This document shows positions 15,701-22,103 of a stretch of 30,523 nt of DNA, piece after piece. Under the pieces are notes generated by a model, which saw nothing but the letters and a program-made list of their open reading frames with translations, had not been told where the DNA came from and made no database searches. A program made the position numbers and the translations under genes. Numbering within the stretch: position 1 is the stretch's first letter; every line of letters starts with the position of its first letter. Source of the stretch: a virus; IMG/VR virus record IMGVR_UViG_3300032282_006650, positions 1-30,523 of that record. The stretch is one strand, 5' to 3'.

Positions 15701-16065
15701 ATTCGACCCATACGACAAGCGCAACTGTTGAGTTTCGCGAACACGAAATTGAAACGCTTGCGAAGCTTGTGTATGACGAAATTCAAAATGACGGCGGCTA
15801 TATCGGTGTAGCTATGCTTGCCCGCTTCGATGCCAATGCGACCTTCCCTCGCCTGCCGTTTGAGCCGATCGACAAGGTCACCTACGACCGCCTAATGGCC
15901 CAGATCAAGGCCTATCGCGTCACCCTGCCGGAGGACGTGACGATCCTGGACCTGCTCAAGCCCTATGATCGCCCCGATCATGTGTTAGAACCTCAAGACA
16001 CCGCTTGCGCAAACGCAGCGTGCCTTGCTAAGATCGAGCAGGACCAAGCCAAAGGTCTGGTCTGA
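12757..16065 (+). CDS. Class II (B12-dependent) ribonucleotide reductase with intein
   Basis: The precursor of 1102 residues contains a 327-residue intein; the spliced enzyme has 775 residues, close to the monomeric Lactobacillus RTPR (739). Seen: redox Cys92 (YYNCHGG) and MCGTGTGVLLE; after splicing, the catalytic NPCHE with Asn406, thiyl-radical Cys408 and Glu410; the second redox cysteine in QCNLGE (Cys418); PSGSKALLTG near the substrate phosphate; and the C-terminal shuttle pair CANAAC (757/762). It reduces ribonucleotides using adenosylcobalamin, aided by the glutaredoxin. The 5' and 3' ends are richer in GC (about 60%) than the middle. The ATG at 12757 was chosen because the frame upstream overlaps the previous gene. 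Confidence 0.93.
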   Translation: MSEFRDSAPSAPAVFYRSYSRRKPDGTRESFADAITRTVNDLADIGKLTDEQRALCLEMGLKQHAFPSGRALWVAGADWAKKPENFSGYYNCHGGVLTGTHVFGRLMDLAMCGTGTGVLLEKHLVEKLPPVCRHIEVVDVLENTGVKGGSEVTTIARQEDGVYSLQVGDSRKGWVDAYQALIDIAIHGSHIDTESDKVEVVLDLTQVRQKGQRLKGFGGVANPVKLGEALQRVASVLNRAFGRKLTPVECCLVVDEAASAVVAGNLRRSAGIRLFSSDDEEAKTAKLGLYKQDQNGNWSVDPERESLRLANHTICYHHKPTYEELLASVRQQFYSGEGAIQFSPEAIARSNADLIDNDRVRRDFLKVYTTEGKEAGREFLKNLSIKKGIEHDDKLLDHRITRYSANPCASYESLLLTADGYKQIGELDGQTVDVINSEGEVSTGKVWCSGIKQLSKITLSNSEKFRFTSDHVFMTEEGPKKIGEAKGLKLVPFLKYPEHDKEFTCLGFIQGDGLLTDVANDSKHGIGVYFGAKDDDIRKLFFDYVDEEDVDGDSIAVYVRSFRQQIDDLKFKIAKTYERELPLTYGEWSKSQKAAFLCGLYTANGSVVSPSNAGRVTLKATSKKLIDQVKQSLCDDFGIESYVTTNKPSVVQISNGVYTCKQSYDLNIQKHLDRCKFFNSINFAIGYKTERLATCLINKAPYVRSVKPDKIEPVYDFSEPLTHWGVINGFVVHNCHEIVGDTFQCNLGEVHLNTINPGDKETQHKAFYSTGLMVAALLQHKFPDEELQYSREVDPIVAVCLSGLFDFFVQAFGVEWLDWMVKGRKTGRKFKKFVEAERRYLESWRESARQGVADYCKQAGIKMPNRYTAVQPSGSKALLTGASSGWHPPKSQRFIRRITFGIEDPIVAALRDYGYNVVPAQSARDDDGNLLDDISDPRVREVLVEIPTEVSWANLPEADQYDLSQIPVKSQMGLYMQVQRHYSTHTTSATVEFREHEIETLAKLVYDEIQNDGGYIGVAMLARFDANATFPRLPFEPIDKVTYDRLMAQIKAYRVTLPEDVTILDLLKPYDRPDHVLEPQDTACANAACLAKIEQDQAKGLV
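13978..14958 (+). other. Intein with LAGLIDADG endonuclease in the RNR
   Basis: 327 residues starting with Cys1 (ANP before it) and ending in His-Asn, followed by Cys as the +1 extein residue. Splicing blocks: CASYESLLLTADG at the start, TSDHVF (61-66, block B), and VYDFSEPLTHWG...GFVVHN at the end (blocks F and G). Endonuclease motifs: LGFIQGDGL at 99-107 and CGLYTANGSVV at 191-201. In the second motif Asn197 stands where an acidic residue is usual, so cleavage activity may be reduced. Insertion directly before the catalytic cysteine makes enzyme activity depend on splicing. Confidence 0.92.
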
Positions 16066-16078
16066 CGGTTGGTGGCTA

Positions 16079-16088
16079 TGGTAGACTG
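16079..16088 (+). promoter_or_regulatory. Extended -10 promoter TGGTAGACTG
   Basis: TGG plus TAGACT directly abutting the terminator at 16089. Initiation is expected near 16094, in the left arm of that hairpin, 20 bases before the ATG at 16115. Confidence 0.55.
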
Positions 16089-16114
16089 GCGGGGCCTGAC
16101 GGTCCCGCTTTTTT
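16089..16114 (+). terminator. Strong intrinsic terminator after RNR
   Basis: An eight-pair stem GCGGGGCC / GGTCCCGC (one G-U) with a TGAC loop, followed by TTTTTT and then immediately the ATG at 16115. Confidence 0.85.
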
Positions 16115-16390
16115 ATGATCAGCAAAGAAAAGATGGTGGAATGGGGATACACGCTAGATCGCCACATGCACTACGGCCCCAAGACGCAGGCCGCAACGCA
16201 TGCCTTTCAGGTCTGCTTCGCGAGCTACCAGGCCCTGAAGAAGTCCGATTGGAATGCTGCCACATACTGGTCAAACGAGTCGCAAGCAGCCTGGAACAGG
16301 CTGGTAAAATGTCGTCGAGAGGAGACAGGCCATACCCTGTACCTTGACCCAGAACAGTACCAAGAGGCAGTACGTGAGCTCGCTCGTTGA
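16115..16390 (+). CDS. Small protein before dCTP deaminase, function unknown
   Basis: A 91-residue, mostly helical, aromatic-rich protein (HAFQVCFASYQALKKSDW, AATYWSNESQAAWNRLVK). No family recognised. The ATG follows a T6 terminator tail with no ribosome-binding site, implying near-leaderless translation. It overlaps dCTP deaminase by 17 bases, so it may be needed for that gene's coupled translation. Confidence 0.65.
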   Translation: MISKEKMVEWGYTLDRHMHYGPKTQAATHAFQVCFASYQALKKSDWNAATYWSNESQAAWNRLVKCRREETGHTLYLDPEQYQEAVRELAR

Positions 16391-16886
16391 TTGGCAAATC
16401 GAAGAACTGTGCAAGAAGTTTGACCTTGTGTCGCCATACAACGAACTGCAGTTAAACCCAGCATCTTACGATGTGCTGCTTGGCGATAAGATCTTGATCG
16501 AACGACCACCGGTTAATGGCCTCAGGGTTTGGGAGGAGGTCGACATCTTGGAGAAGCCACATCAGTTCGTGCCAGGAGAAATTATTCTCGGTTGCACGAA
16601 TGAAAAGGTAAATATTCCAAATCACCTTGAGGCTGTTTTTTGCCTGAAAAGCAGTCGCGGTCGAGAGGGCTTCGATCATGTCCTTAGCGCATACATTGAT
16701 CCCGGCTTTAGTGGCAGGATTACGTTGGAGTTGCATAATGCTAATAGGTACAACAATCTGAAGCTTTATGCTGGGTTACGCATTGGCCAACTGCGGTTTT
16801 CTACATTAAACGAAAGCCCGCGTAATGCTTATAATGTAACTGGTCGGTATCATTTAGACATGAAGCCGGAACCATCAAAAGGATGA
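16374..16886 (+). CDS. dcd: dCTP deaminase
   Basis: A 170-residue dCTP deaminase making dUTP, the precursor of the ThyX substrate dUMP. Seen: LNPASYDVLLG at 27-37, SSRGREG at 93-99, AYIDPGFSGRITLEL at 106-120 with the catalytic Glu119, and GLRIGQL near 134-140. The GTG at 16374 is preceded by AAGAGG and gives the normal family N-terminus; an in-frame TTG at 16344 would add 10 residues. Confidence 0.9.
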   Translation: MSSLVDWQIEELCKKFDLVSPYNELQLNPASYDVLLGDKILIERPPVNGLRVWEEVDILEKPHQFVPGEIILGCTNEKVNIPNHLEAVFCLKSSRGREGFDHVLSAYIDPGFSGRITLELHNANRYNNLKLYAGLRIGQLRFSTLNESPRNAYNVTGRYHLDMKPEPSKG

Positions 16887-17059
16887 GCACCAGAGATCGT
16901 TTTACGGGGCTGCCGGTAGAAATCTACCGCCGCAGCCCTTTTTGGTACTGGAAGCGTTATATGTCCAGCGATCCCATCAGGCTTGCGCTTGGTGGTAAGC
17001 ACTACGGTGCAGACTTCTGGTTTCATCTAAATCAAGGTTGGTACGACATTCAGCCCTGA
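16883..17059 (+). CDS. Small aromatic-rich protein spanning a terminator
   Basis: A 58-residue protein, ATGA-coupled to dcd (PVEIYRRSPFWYWKRYM, then LALGGKHYGADFWFHLN). Unusually, bases 16906-16943 of this frame form a strong terminator hairpin. The product could therefore start at the later ATG at 16961 (32 residues), or be made only by transcripts reading through. Function unknown. Confidence 0.5.
   Translation: MSTRDRFTGLPVEIYRRSPFWYWKRYMSSDPIRLALGGKHYGADFWFHLNQGWYDIQP
16906..16943 (+). terminator. Long terminator hairpin between dcd and portal
   Basis: GGGCTGC (16907-16913) pairs with GCAGCCC (16932-16938) and CGGTAG (16914-16919) with CTACCG (16924-16929). The loop is AAAT, with a two-base bulge, and TTTTT follows. 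Confidence 0.75.
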
Positions 17060-17105
17060 ACTGGAAACCTAAACTAGGTCGTGTGCGCAGCGACCACAAT
17101 GTGGC

Positions 17106-18554
17106 ATGGAAGTAACACATCCCGTCAACGACGAGTCGTTGGTCAGTTATCATCGACCGGAACTACTGGCATTACTGCCAGGTCTTGACCTTGCATTAGA
17201 TTGCTGGAACCTGCTGGATACGAACGGCAGGGGATCTGAAAAAGGGAAATACTTGCACAAGGAAGTTGGCGAACCAAAAAGTGCTTACGAAGAAAGGCTG
17301 CATCGTTCTACTTATACGCCAATCTTTCGTGATTCGATTAGGGCATATGCTGGCCTGCTAAGCCGTTTCCAAATGGTTGATGTTCCACCGAGCATGCAAT
17401 TAGCGGAACAAAATATTGATATGCAAGGCTCCAGTGTTCATAGCTTTTGGAATAGTTGCGATGAGTTAGCCATCAGGGATGGTGGTGTTTTTATCATGGT
17501 AGATATGCCGCCATCGGATGGCGAGACGAACTACCTAGATGAGATGCGTAACAATCGTACGCCATACAAGATTCAGATCGAACGCAGGGATGTCATCAAT
17601 TGGTCAGTTGAGTACATTAGGGGACGTGAGTTCATTCGGCGCGTAACGGTACGACAATTGCGTTCCAGGCCCGCCGAAAAGGGTTATGGTTCTATCATCG
17701 AACCCGTTTACCTGGTCATGAGGCCTGGCTCCGTAGAAACAGTGAGGCTAGAGAAGCGTGATAATCGCTGGCTGCAGTTCAGCGAAGGCGTGATCCAAAC
17801 ATCTCTGCCAGTGGTTCCGATCCGTTGGTATGGTGCCTCCAGCCCGCGTTTCGCGCAAGGCGACCTGCCGATGAATGGCCTGGCAGAGCTCAGCATTCAG
17901 CACTATCAAATGCGTAGTGACCTGCAGGAGCTACTGCACAAGTGTGCGATGCCGGTACCGGTGCGCAAGGGTGCACCGATTGGTACCAATGGTCGTCCTG
18001 CCCCGCTGGTGATTGGCCCGAACACTGCCGTTGACCTGCAGGACAATGGCGACTTCCAGTTCGCAGAACCCACTGGTCGCAGCCTGGAGCGCCATCAGGC
18101 CGAGATCACGCATGTCGAAGCATTGATGGATCGTTCTGGCCTGAACTTCTTGTATGGCGCAAACATCAAGACTGCAACAGAGGCGTCGCTGCGTGCCTCG
18201 CAGATCTCCAGTCAGGTCAGTTCGCTGATCAGGAATAAGGTCTCGACATTTGCGGGCGTTATGAGGCTCTGGGTAGCATATGCTGGTGAGCTTGCTGCAT
18301 TGACCAGGGAGTCTGGTATTGCAATCAATGATTCTCTGATCAATCGCCCGATCGATCCAAGTGGAATCGCTCAAATGGTTAATCTTTACAATGCTGGTAT
18401 ACTGAGCAAGCGCACTGTTCTCGATGAGTTGGCGAGGGGTCAAATTCTCGACCCCGACCTTAAGATTGATATGGAACTCCAGCGCATTCGGGAAGAGCGT
18501 TTACAAGAACAGTCAGTATCAAGTCAAATTTCTCCACCAGTTCCTCAAGCATAA
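17106..18554 (+). CDS. Portal protein, DUF4055-type
   Basis: A 482-residue portal of the DUF4055 type, forming the head-vertex channel. Seen: YLHKEVGEPKSAYEERL near 50-66, RDSIRAYAGLLSR, EVYIRR-like and VPIRWYGASSPRF segments, then the long helical stem region GLAELSIQHYQMRSDLQELLHKC and TATEASLRASQISSQVSSLI, as in the family. The C-terminal end (RLQEQSVSSQISPPVPQA) resembles a second tail encoded after the GIY-YIG gene at 19291, so the original C-terminus was probably replaced. No head gene follows in this window. Confidence 0.85.
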   Translation: MEVTHPVNDESLVSYHRPELLALLPGLDLALDCWNLLDTNGRGSEKGKYLHKEVGEPKSAYEERLHRSTYTPIFRDSIRAYAGLLSRFQMVDVPPSMQLAEQNIDMQGSSVHSFWNSCDELAIRDGGVFIMVDMPPSDGETNYLDEMRNNRTPYKIQIERRDVINWSVEYIRGREFIRRVTVRQLRSRPAEKGYGSIIEPVYLVMRPGSVETVRLEKRDNRWLQFSEGVIQTSLPVVPIRWYGASSPRFAQGDLPMNGLAELSIQHYQMRSDLQELLHKCAMPVPVRKGAPIGTNGRPAPLVIGPNTAVDLQDNGDFQFAEPTGRSLERHQAEITHVEALMDRSGLNFLYGANIKTATEASLRASQISSQVSSLIRNKVSTFAGVMRLWVAYAGELAALTRESGIAINDSLINRPIDPSGIAQMVNLYNAGILSKRTVLDELARGQILDPDLKIDMELQRIREERLQEQSVSSQISPPVPQA

Positions 18555-18566
18555 GACGGTCATTGT

Positions 18567-19316
18567 ATGTACTACACGTATGCGTATTTACGTGACGACG
18601 GGAGACCCTATTACATTGGCAAGGGTGTAAGGCGGAGGGCCTGGGTTCAAGGCGGCAGGTCGGTGCGAACACCGAAGGATCGCAATAAAATTCTAATACT
18701 AAAGAAGGGCTTAACGGAGGAGCAGGCCATTGACCACGAGAAGTATATGATCTTCGTCTTTGGCCGTCTTGATCTTGGTGCGGGAATTTTGCGCAATTTT
18801 ACGAATGGAGGTGAAGGGACATCTGGTAGGGTCTATAACAAGGAAACCAAAAAGAAGATCAGCACCAGTAGGCGTCTTTTCCTTGAGCGCAATCCTGACT
18901 TCAAGGTGGTCTACTCGGAAGAACGTCTGCTCAAAATGCAAGAGAGGATTTCTGGTAAAAACAACCCGATGTATGGCAGAACGCTATCAGATGAGCACAG
19001 GGCCAAGATTAGTGCCAGTCTTAAAGGGGAAAAGAATGGATTCTACGGAAAGTCGCATAGCGAAGAAACTAAAGCAAAAGTAAGTAAAATGAAGCGTGAC
19101 CTATTCAAAGAAAATCCGGGAGCGCTCCCCTGGGCGAAGACTTATATCTTGACCAGCCCGAACGGCCTTCAATATTGTGTTAGTGGTCGACTAGAGGCTT
19201 TTTGCAAGGAACATCAAATATCGTATAAAGGGATGAGGGCCGCCTTACACCGAAAACCAAACCGATCCTCGTCCGAATGGGTGGAGTATAATGAGACTGG
19301 AAAACCAATCAAATGA
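18567..19316 (+). CDS. GIY-YIG homing endonuclease with NUMOD3 repeats
   Basis: A 249-residue free-standing homing endonuclease. N-terminal GIY-YIG domain: TYAYLRDDGRPYYIGKG at 4-20, a conserved basic RRRAW, and an EKYMIFVFG stretch carrying the catalytic Glu. The DNA-binding part has NUMOD3-like repeats: KKKISTS, GKNNPMYGRTLSDEHRAKIS, GEKNGFYGKSHSEETKAKVS. A C-terminal helix-turn-helix-like module follows (LEAFCKEHQISYKGMRAAL). It begins 12 bases after the portal stop. Its end overlaps a duplicated portal tail, marking it as an insertion in the portal gene's end. Confidence 0.88.
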   Translation: MYYTYAYLRDDGRPYYIGKGVRRRAWVQGGRSVRTPKDRNKILILKKGLTEEQAIDHEKYMIFVFGRLDLGAGILRNFTNGGEGTSGRVYNKETKKKISTSRRLFLERNPDFKVVYSEERLLKMQERISGKNNPMYGRTLSDEHRAKISASLKGEKNGFYGKSHSEETKAKVSKMKRDLFKENPGALPWAKTYILTSPNGLQYCVSGRLEAFCKEHQISYKGMRAALHRKPNRSSSEWVEYNETGKPIK

Positions 19317-19440
19317 CTCCTCCTTGAGTACTCCGCCAATCAGCAATGAACAACCAGAGCCCCAGCAGCCCCAAGTCCAGCCGACAGTCTCGCCAACTGC
19401 CGCGATTCCGAGCACCAAAGGGCAAAATGGTAACCGCTAG
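19291..19440 (+). pseudogene. Displaced portal C-terminal tail
   Basis: A 49-residue reading frame: RLENQSNDSSLSTPPIS, then a Pro/Gln-rich tail (QPEPQQPQVQP). It aligns with the portal's present end: RLxxQS, spaced serines and SxPP occur in the same order. The simplest reading is that this is the original portal tail, cut off when the GIY-YIG gene inserted together with a replacement tail. It has its own ATG, so it might still be translated as a fragment. Confidence 0.55.
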
Positions 19441-19627
19441 GATCGAGTTCAAGCCAGGCTGCGGCAAGGACTTTTGTCCCGGTGCTGAGCAAAACCTGAT
19501 CGAGATGCGTTTTGAGTCGGTCGAGGCCTTGATCTCGACCCTGAAAGATTTTGAAGAATTTATTTATAACTGCACCGCCCAGGTCAATGGTAGGATTATT
19601 GACCTGAGGAACATCTCTGGTAATTGA
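19427..19627 (+). CDS. Small protein, function unknown
   Basis: A 66-residue protein (ARIEFKPGCGKDFCPGAEQNLI, then helical ESVEALISTLKDFEEFIY). I prefer the ATG at 19427, which overlaps the portal-tail stop as in a normal operon. A longer start at 19346 would read the Pro/Gln-rich tail region in a second frame. The stop forms a TTGA overlap with the next gene. Confidence 0.55.
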   Translation: MVTARIEFKPGCGKDFCPGAEQNLIEMRFESVEALISTLKDFEEFIYNCTAQVNGRIIDLRNISGN

Positions 19628-19977
19628 TCCATCCTGCGCCTACTGGCGAATGGTTTCGCTCGCCTGGTGGGGGGTTTGCCTACAAGGTACTTGGCCCGGT
19701 CTGCCGCCTGTATGATCGAGAGGAACTACCGTGGCCAAGTTGCTCGATGGTCTGGCGTGGCAAGCAGCCATCGTGGAACCGTGTGGGCATCCGACTGGTT
19801 CCTGATATGGCAGCAAGCCGCTGTCCAAGCTATACTGTAGAATGCATGGACCAGTGGGGTTGTAGGTGGATTCAAGTCATCACTTTGTATCATCATCGCC
19901 TGTCGAGGCAAGAAAAGCATTGGTGGGTAACGAAAAAACCAGTGGACAAGAGCTATCCATCCCTACCGATGCAATAG
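19624..19977 (+). CDS. Small protein, TTG start, function unknown
   Basis: A 117-residue Trp/Cys-rich, beta-looking protein (GEWFRSPGGGFAYKVLGPVCRLYDRE, SCSMVWRGKQPSWNRVGIRLVP). It starts at a TTG overlapping the previous TGA, the same TTGA arrangement as at 2851 and 2949. Its last 112 bases overlap the next gene, so the tail may be out of use. No family recognised. Confidence 0.45.
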   Translation: MIHPAPTGEWFRSPGGGFAYKVLGPVCRLYDREELPWPSCSMVWRGKQPSWNRVGIRLVPDMAASRCPSYTVECMDQWGCRWIQVITLYHHRLSRQEKHWWVTKKPVDKSYPSLPMQ

Positions 19978-20162
19978 CACGTAGCAATAATCTTGACTGG
20001 CGGGCAATTTTTACCGAACGACCCGAGTTGTCACCGCCTGGCTATGAAGAAGCCGCAAGGATAACAAGAGAAAAGGTACAGCAGCGTAAGCTGACAGTAC
20101 AACAGGCTTCGCGAGATAAAATGTCGCAAAAGTCGCCACCAAAATCAAAAAGGAAACGTTGA
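19866..20162 (+). CDS. Small basic protein with an ELSPPGYEEA motif
   Basis: Up to 98 residues. The convincing part is the second half: DWRAIFTERPELSPPGYEEAA followed by a basic helix and a Lys/Arg-rich end (KSPPKSKRKR). The upstream part overlaps the previous gene, so the true start may be GTG at 19923 rather than GTG at 19866. The function is unknown. The strongly basic end suggests nucleic-acid binding. Confidence 0.5.
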   Translation: MDSSHHFVSSSPVEARKALVGNEKTSGQELSIPTDAIARSNNLDWRAIFTERPELSPPGYEEAARITREKVQQRKLTVQQASRDKMSQKSPPKSKRKR

Positions 20163-20214
20163 ACAACAAAAAATTGCAAAGAAAAGTTATTCGCTTCTCC
20201 AGGGGGGAGGGTCG

Positions 20215-20243
20215 TTGACACAATCCGCTGAATGGCGTACGAT
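20215..20243 (+). promoter_or_regulatory. Consensus-like promoter TTGACA-17-TACGAT
   Basis: A perfect TTGACA (20215-20220), an exact 17-base spacer and TACGAT (20238-20243). A GAGGG ribosome-binding site lies 8 bases before the ATG at 20270. This is the best housekeeping-type promoter in the window, so the genes downstream may be expressed early by host polymerase. Confidence 0.75.
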
Positions 20244-20269
20244 ACGTTTGTCGTTTGAGGGAAACCCCC

Positions 20270-20791
20270 ATGATCGCAACCATTACACCAATCAAGCAAC
20301 GTTCCAACAGGCCGATCACTGAATTTGCATGCAAGGAGCTTCAAAGGTTTGTTCTGGATAACTTCCAGGATGATTATCAAGTTGAAGAAAAAAACACGAC
20401 AATCAAGGTGGTCAGGGACCGAGCTATTCGCGTTATTCAGGTTTTCTTGTACGAGGAGGAAATCCTGAAACTGGTCATGACTGATGATATGTCAGTATCG
20501 CTTAGCCTGTCATTTACGTCATTTTTTGATTCCTACGGGCAACCGACGACGACAACTTGCGAGCGGCTTAATGGGCTGCTGGATCGTCTTGGTATCTTGG
20601 GCATCCTGCCTCAAGGCGTGCGCCTCTTCCGCGACCAGGAATATCATACGACCTACGTTGGTAAGGGTGATGAAAAAGTTGCTATTGGACAAGACTTGTT
20701 TACATCTGTATACATCACACCAGATCAAAACAGGCTGATTTTTGCTGGCTATATTTCTAAAATTACTTCTGAGGTTGAGGCTTTTAACTGA
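20270..20791 (+). CDS. Phage protein, function unknown
   Basis: A 173-residue protein driven by the strong promoter at 20215. It has alternating strand-like segments (EKNTTIKVVRDRAIRVIQVFLYEEEILKLVM, VSLSLSFTSFFDSYG, TSVYITPDQNRLIFAGYISKI) and no cysteine or metal motif. No family recognised. Early expression and position before a zinc-ribbon protein (TGATG overlap) make a host-takeover role possible, but this is only inference. Confidence 0.65.
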   Translation: MIATITPIKQRSNRPITEFACKELQRFVLDNFQDDYQVEEKNTTIKVVRDRAIRVIQVFLYEEEILKLVMTDDMSVSLSLSFTSFFDSYGQPTTTTCERLNGLLDRLGILGILPQGVRLFRDQEYHTTYVGKGDEKVAIGQDLFTSVYITPDQNRLIFAGYISKITSEVEAFN

Positions 20792-21324
20792 TGGCTAATC
20801 GTTCATATCCTGTCTGGGTATGCCATAACTGTGGCACTAAGTTCTGCAACGCTGCGGTCAATCCTTGCGCAACGTTTTCATTAGGAAAATGTGAATGTTG
20901 TGGCACCGAGGACGTGTCGATCACTGAACCACGGAACTATGGCCATTTCAAACAATGGCCGCCGCCTAAAGACATCGATCCACTGCCAGATCCAGCGACG
21001 TTGGAAGATCTAATTGAGCCGGTTCTTAATCATTTTGATTTCGAAAAGGTTCATCGTGCCATGAAGGTATTGGACTGGAGATGGGCACCAAGGGATGCTG
21101 ATTCAAGCTTTGAAACCCCTAGCATTGAGCTCATGCGCGAAACTGCGAGGGGGCTGCTTGCAAGTGTTGTCAAAAGCAACGAGTTTGCGATAGCGAGGAC
21201 AGGAGGATTCTGGGCCAAGAAATCCAGTGGCAACGAGGATTCACTAGATGATGGGCTGCTTCTTTGCTTCGTGCTAGAGCAGTCAGAGTCGTATTTTGGG
21301 GATTTTTATGACGATCCGCTCTAG
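20791..21324 (+). CDS. Zinc-ribbon protein, function unknown
   Basis: A 177-residue protein. The N-terminus holds a zinc ribbon: CHNCGTKFC at 11-19 and CECCG at about 34-38. A proline-rich linker (PPPKDIDPLPDP) leads to a domain with DFEKVHRAMKVLDWRWAP and SIELMRETARGLLASVVKS. That second pattern (F-k-v-M-L-W-W, then PT/SIEelk-A-LL) resembles an uncharacterised domain I recall from phage proteins. It is translationally coupled to the previous gene. Confidence 0.65.
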   Translation: MANRSYPVWVCHNCGTKFCNAAVNPCATFSLGKCECCGTEDVSITEPRNYGHFKQWPPPKDIDPLPDPATLEDLIEPVLNHFDFEKVHRAMKVLDWRWAPRDADSSFETPSIELMRETARGLLASVVKSNEFAIARTGGFWAKKSSGNEDSLDDGLLLCFVLEQSESYFGDFYDDPL

Positions 21325-21487
21325 TGTCAATTACTATCGAGTGTCATTCTCTGATGGCACAATCGAAAAGGTGCCTGGCAACTATGCTGCCCATGCTTGG
21401 GCAGTAGCTCGTCAATTGTGGCCAAGTAAAGACATTTCTGGCCTGCAACTGGTCGAAAACCCTTCTAAGACCGCTCCGGTACCCTAA
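21308..21487 (+). CDS. Small protein, function unknown
   Basis: A 59-residue protein (VNYYRVSFSDGTIEKVPGNYAAHAWAVARQLWP) that looks like a short beta hairpin followed by a helix. The ATG at 21308 has GGGGA upstream and overlaps the previous gene by 17 bases. A TTG at 21296 is possible. Confidence 0.6.
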   Translation: MTIRSSVNYYRVSFSDGTIEKVPGNYAAHAWAVARQLWPSKDISGLQLVENPSKTAPVP

Positions 21488-21491
21488 GGTG

Positions 21492-21501
21492 TGCTAAGAT
21501 G
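21492..21501 (+). promoter_or_regulatory. Extended -10 TGCTAAGATG in a hairpin loop
   Basis: TAAGAT (21495-21500) forms exactly the loop between TGTGC (21490-21494) and GCACA (21501-21505). The gene it would serve starts at 21598, giving an unusually long leader of about 90 bases with GC-rich repeats. Confidence 0.45.
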
Positions 21502-21597
21502 CACATATTGGTCTTACTTTGAGATCACCGGCTGATTGTCGAAAGCGATCCCGGCGGTGGCGTTGCCGATCCAGCGTCGTTGAGTTCTACTAATTTA

Positions 21598-22056
21598 ATG
21601 CATTTTTCTAAAACACTGCTTGCCGCCATTGGTTCCGTTGCCGTGATGGCAGCACCAGTTAAGGCGGTATCTTCTGCTGCCAACATTCAAACGTTTGGCT
21701 TTGAGGATGCCCCCGCTACTGGTAACTGGAATCCCTCTAGCGTTGATCGCATCCGTAGCCAACAGGCTACACTTGCCTCCAACGCGAGTTGGTATGGCCC
21801 CGGTTTTCATGGTCGCCGCACGGCAAGTGGCGAAATCTTCAATGCTTACGACATGACTGCAGCGCATCGCAGCCTGCCGTTTGGTACGCGTGTCAGGGTT
21901 ACTAATCTGAACAATGGTCGCAGCGTAGTCGTGCGAATAAATGACAGGGGACCTGCTATCCCAGGTCGTATTATCGACATTTCAGAAAGTGCTGCAGAGA
22001 AGATTGGGATGATTACCGCTGGCACCGCTCAGGTATATCTTCGGGTTTTGCGCTGA
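21598..22056 (+). CDS. RlpA-like lytic transglycosylase, secreted
   Basis: A 152-residue protein with a signal peptide (residues 1-23: basic start, [13 protein letters not shown] core, VKA cleavage site) and a double-psi beta-barrel RlpA domain at about 62-152: [31 protein letters not shown] with His90, [10 protein letters not shown] with Asp116, and [14 protein letters not shown]. His and Asp match the catalytic positions of RlpA, which cuts naked glycan strands at the septum. In a phage it could aid lysis or interfere with division. The ATG at 21598 gives a proper signal peptide; TTG at 21580 is upstream. No SPOR domain is present. Confidence 0.85.
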   Translation: MHFSKTLLAAIGSVAVMAAPVKAVSSAANIQTFGFEDAPATGNWNPSSVDRIRSQQATLASNASWYGPGFHGRRTASGEIFNAYDMTAAHRSLPFGTRVRVTNLNNGRSVVVRINDRGPAIPGRIIDISESAAEKIGMITAGTAQVYLRVLR

Positions 22057-22065
22057 CCATCAGTG

Positions 22066-22101
22066 GGCCGCTATACTGTCTTTCAGTGCTAGCGGCCTTT
22101 T
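22066..22101 (+). terminator. Terminator hairpin enclosing a -10 box
   Basis: GGCCGCTA (22066-22073) pairs with TAGCGGCC (22090-22097); an inner ACTG/CAGT pair extends the stem. TTTT follows, three bases before the GTG start at 22104. Confidence 0.75.
22069..22078 (+). promoter_or_regulatory. -10 element CGCTATACTG inside the terminator
   Basis: TATACT at 22072-22077 overlaps the left stem of the terminator. Initiation near 22084 falls in its loop, so the new transcript lacks the left arm. Confidence 0.45.
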
Positions 22102-22103
22102 CA

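Noticed and set aside
14770-15786. Long minus-strand open frame of 338 codons
   Set aside because: It is antisense to the RNR and intein coding sequence, whose motifs are unmistakable. The translation has no family features.
18555-19290. GIY-YIG region as a group I intron within the portal gene
   Set aside because: I tried to join the portal to the frame at 19291. The joint would need a G before the 5' splice site, no core elements were seen, and the portal already has a similar tail before its stop. Tail duplication explains the data better.
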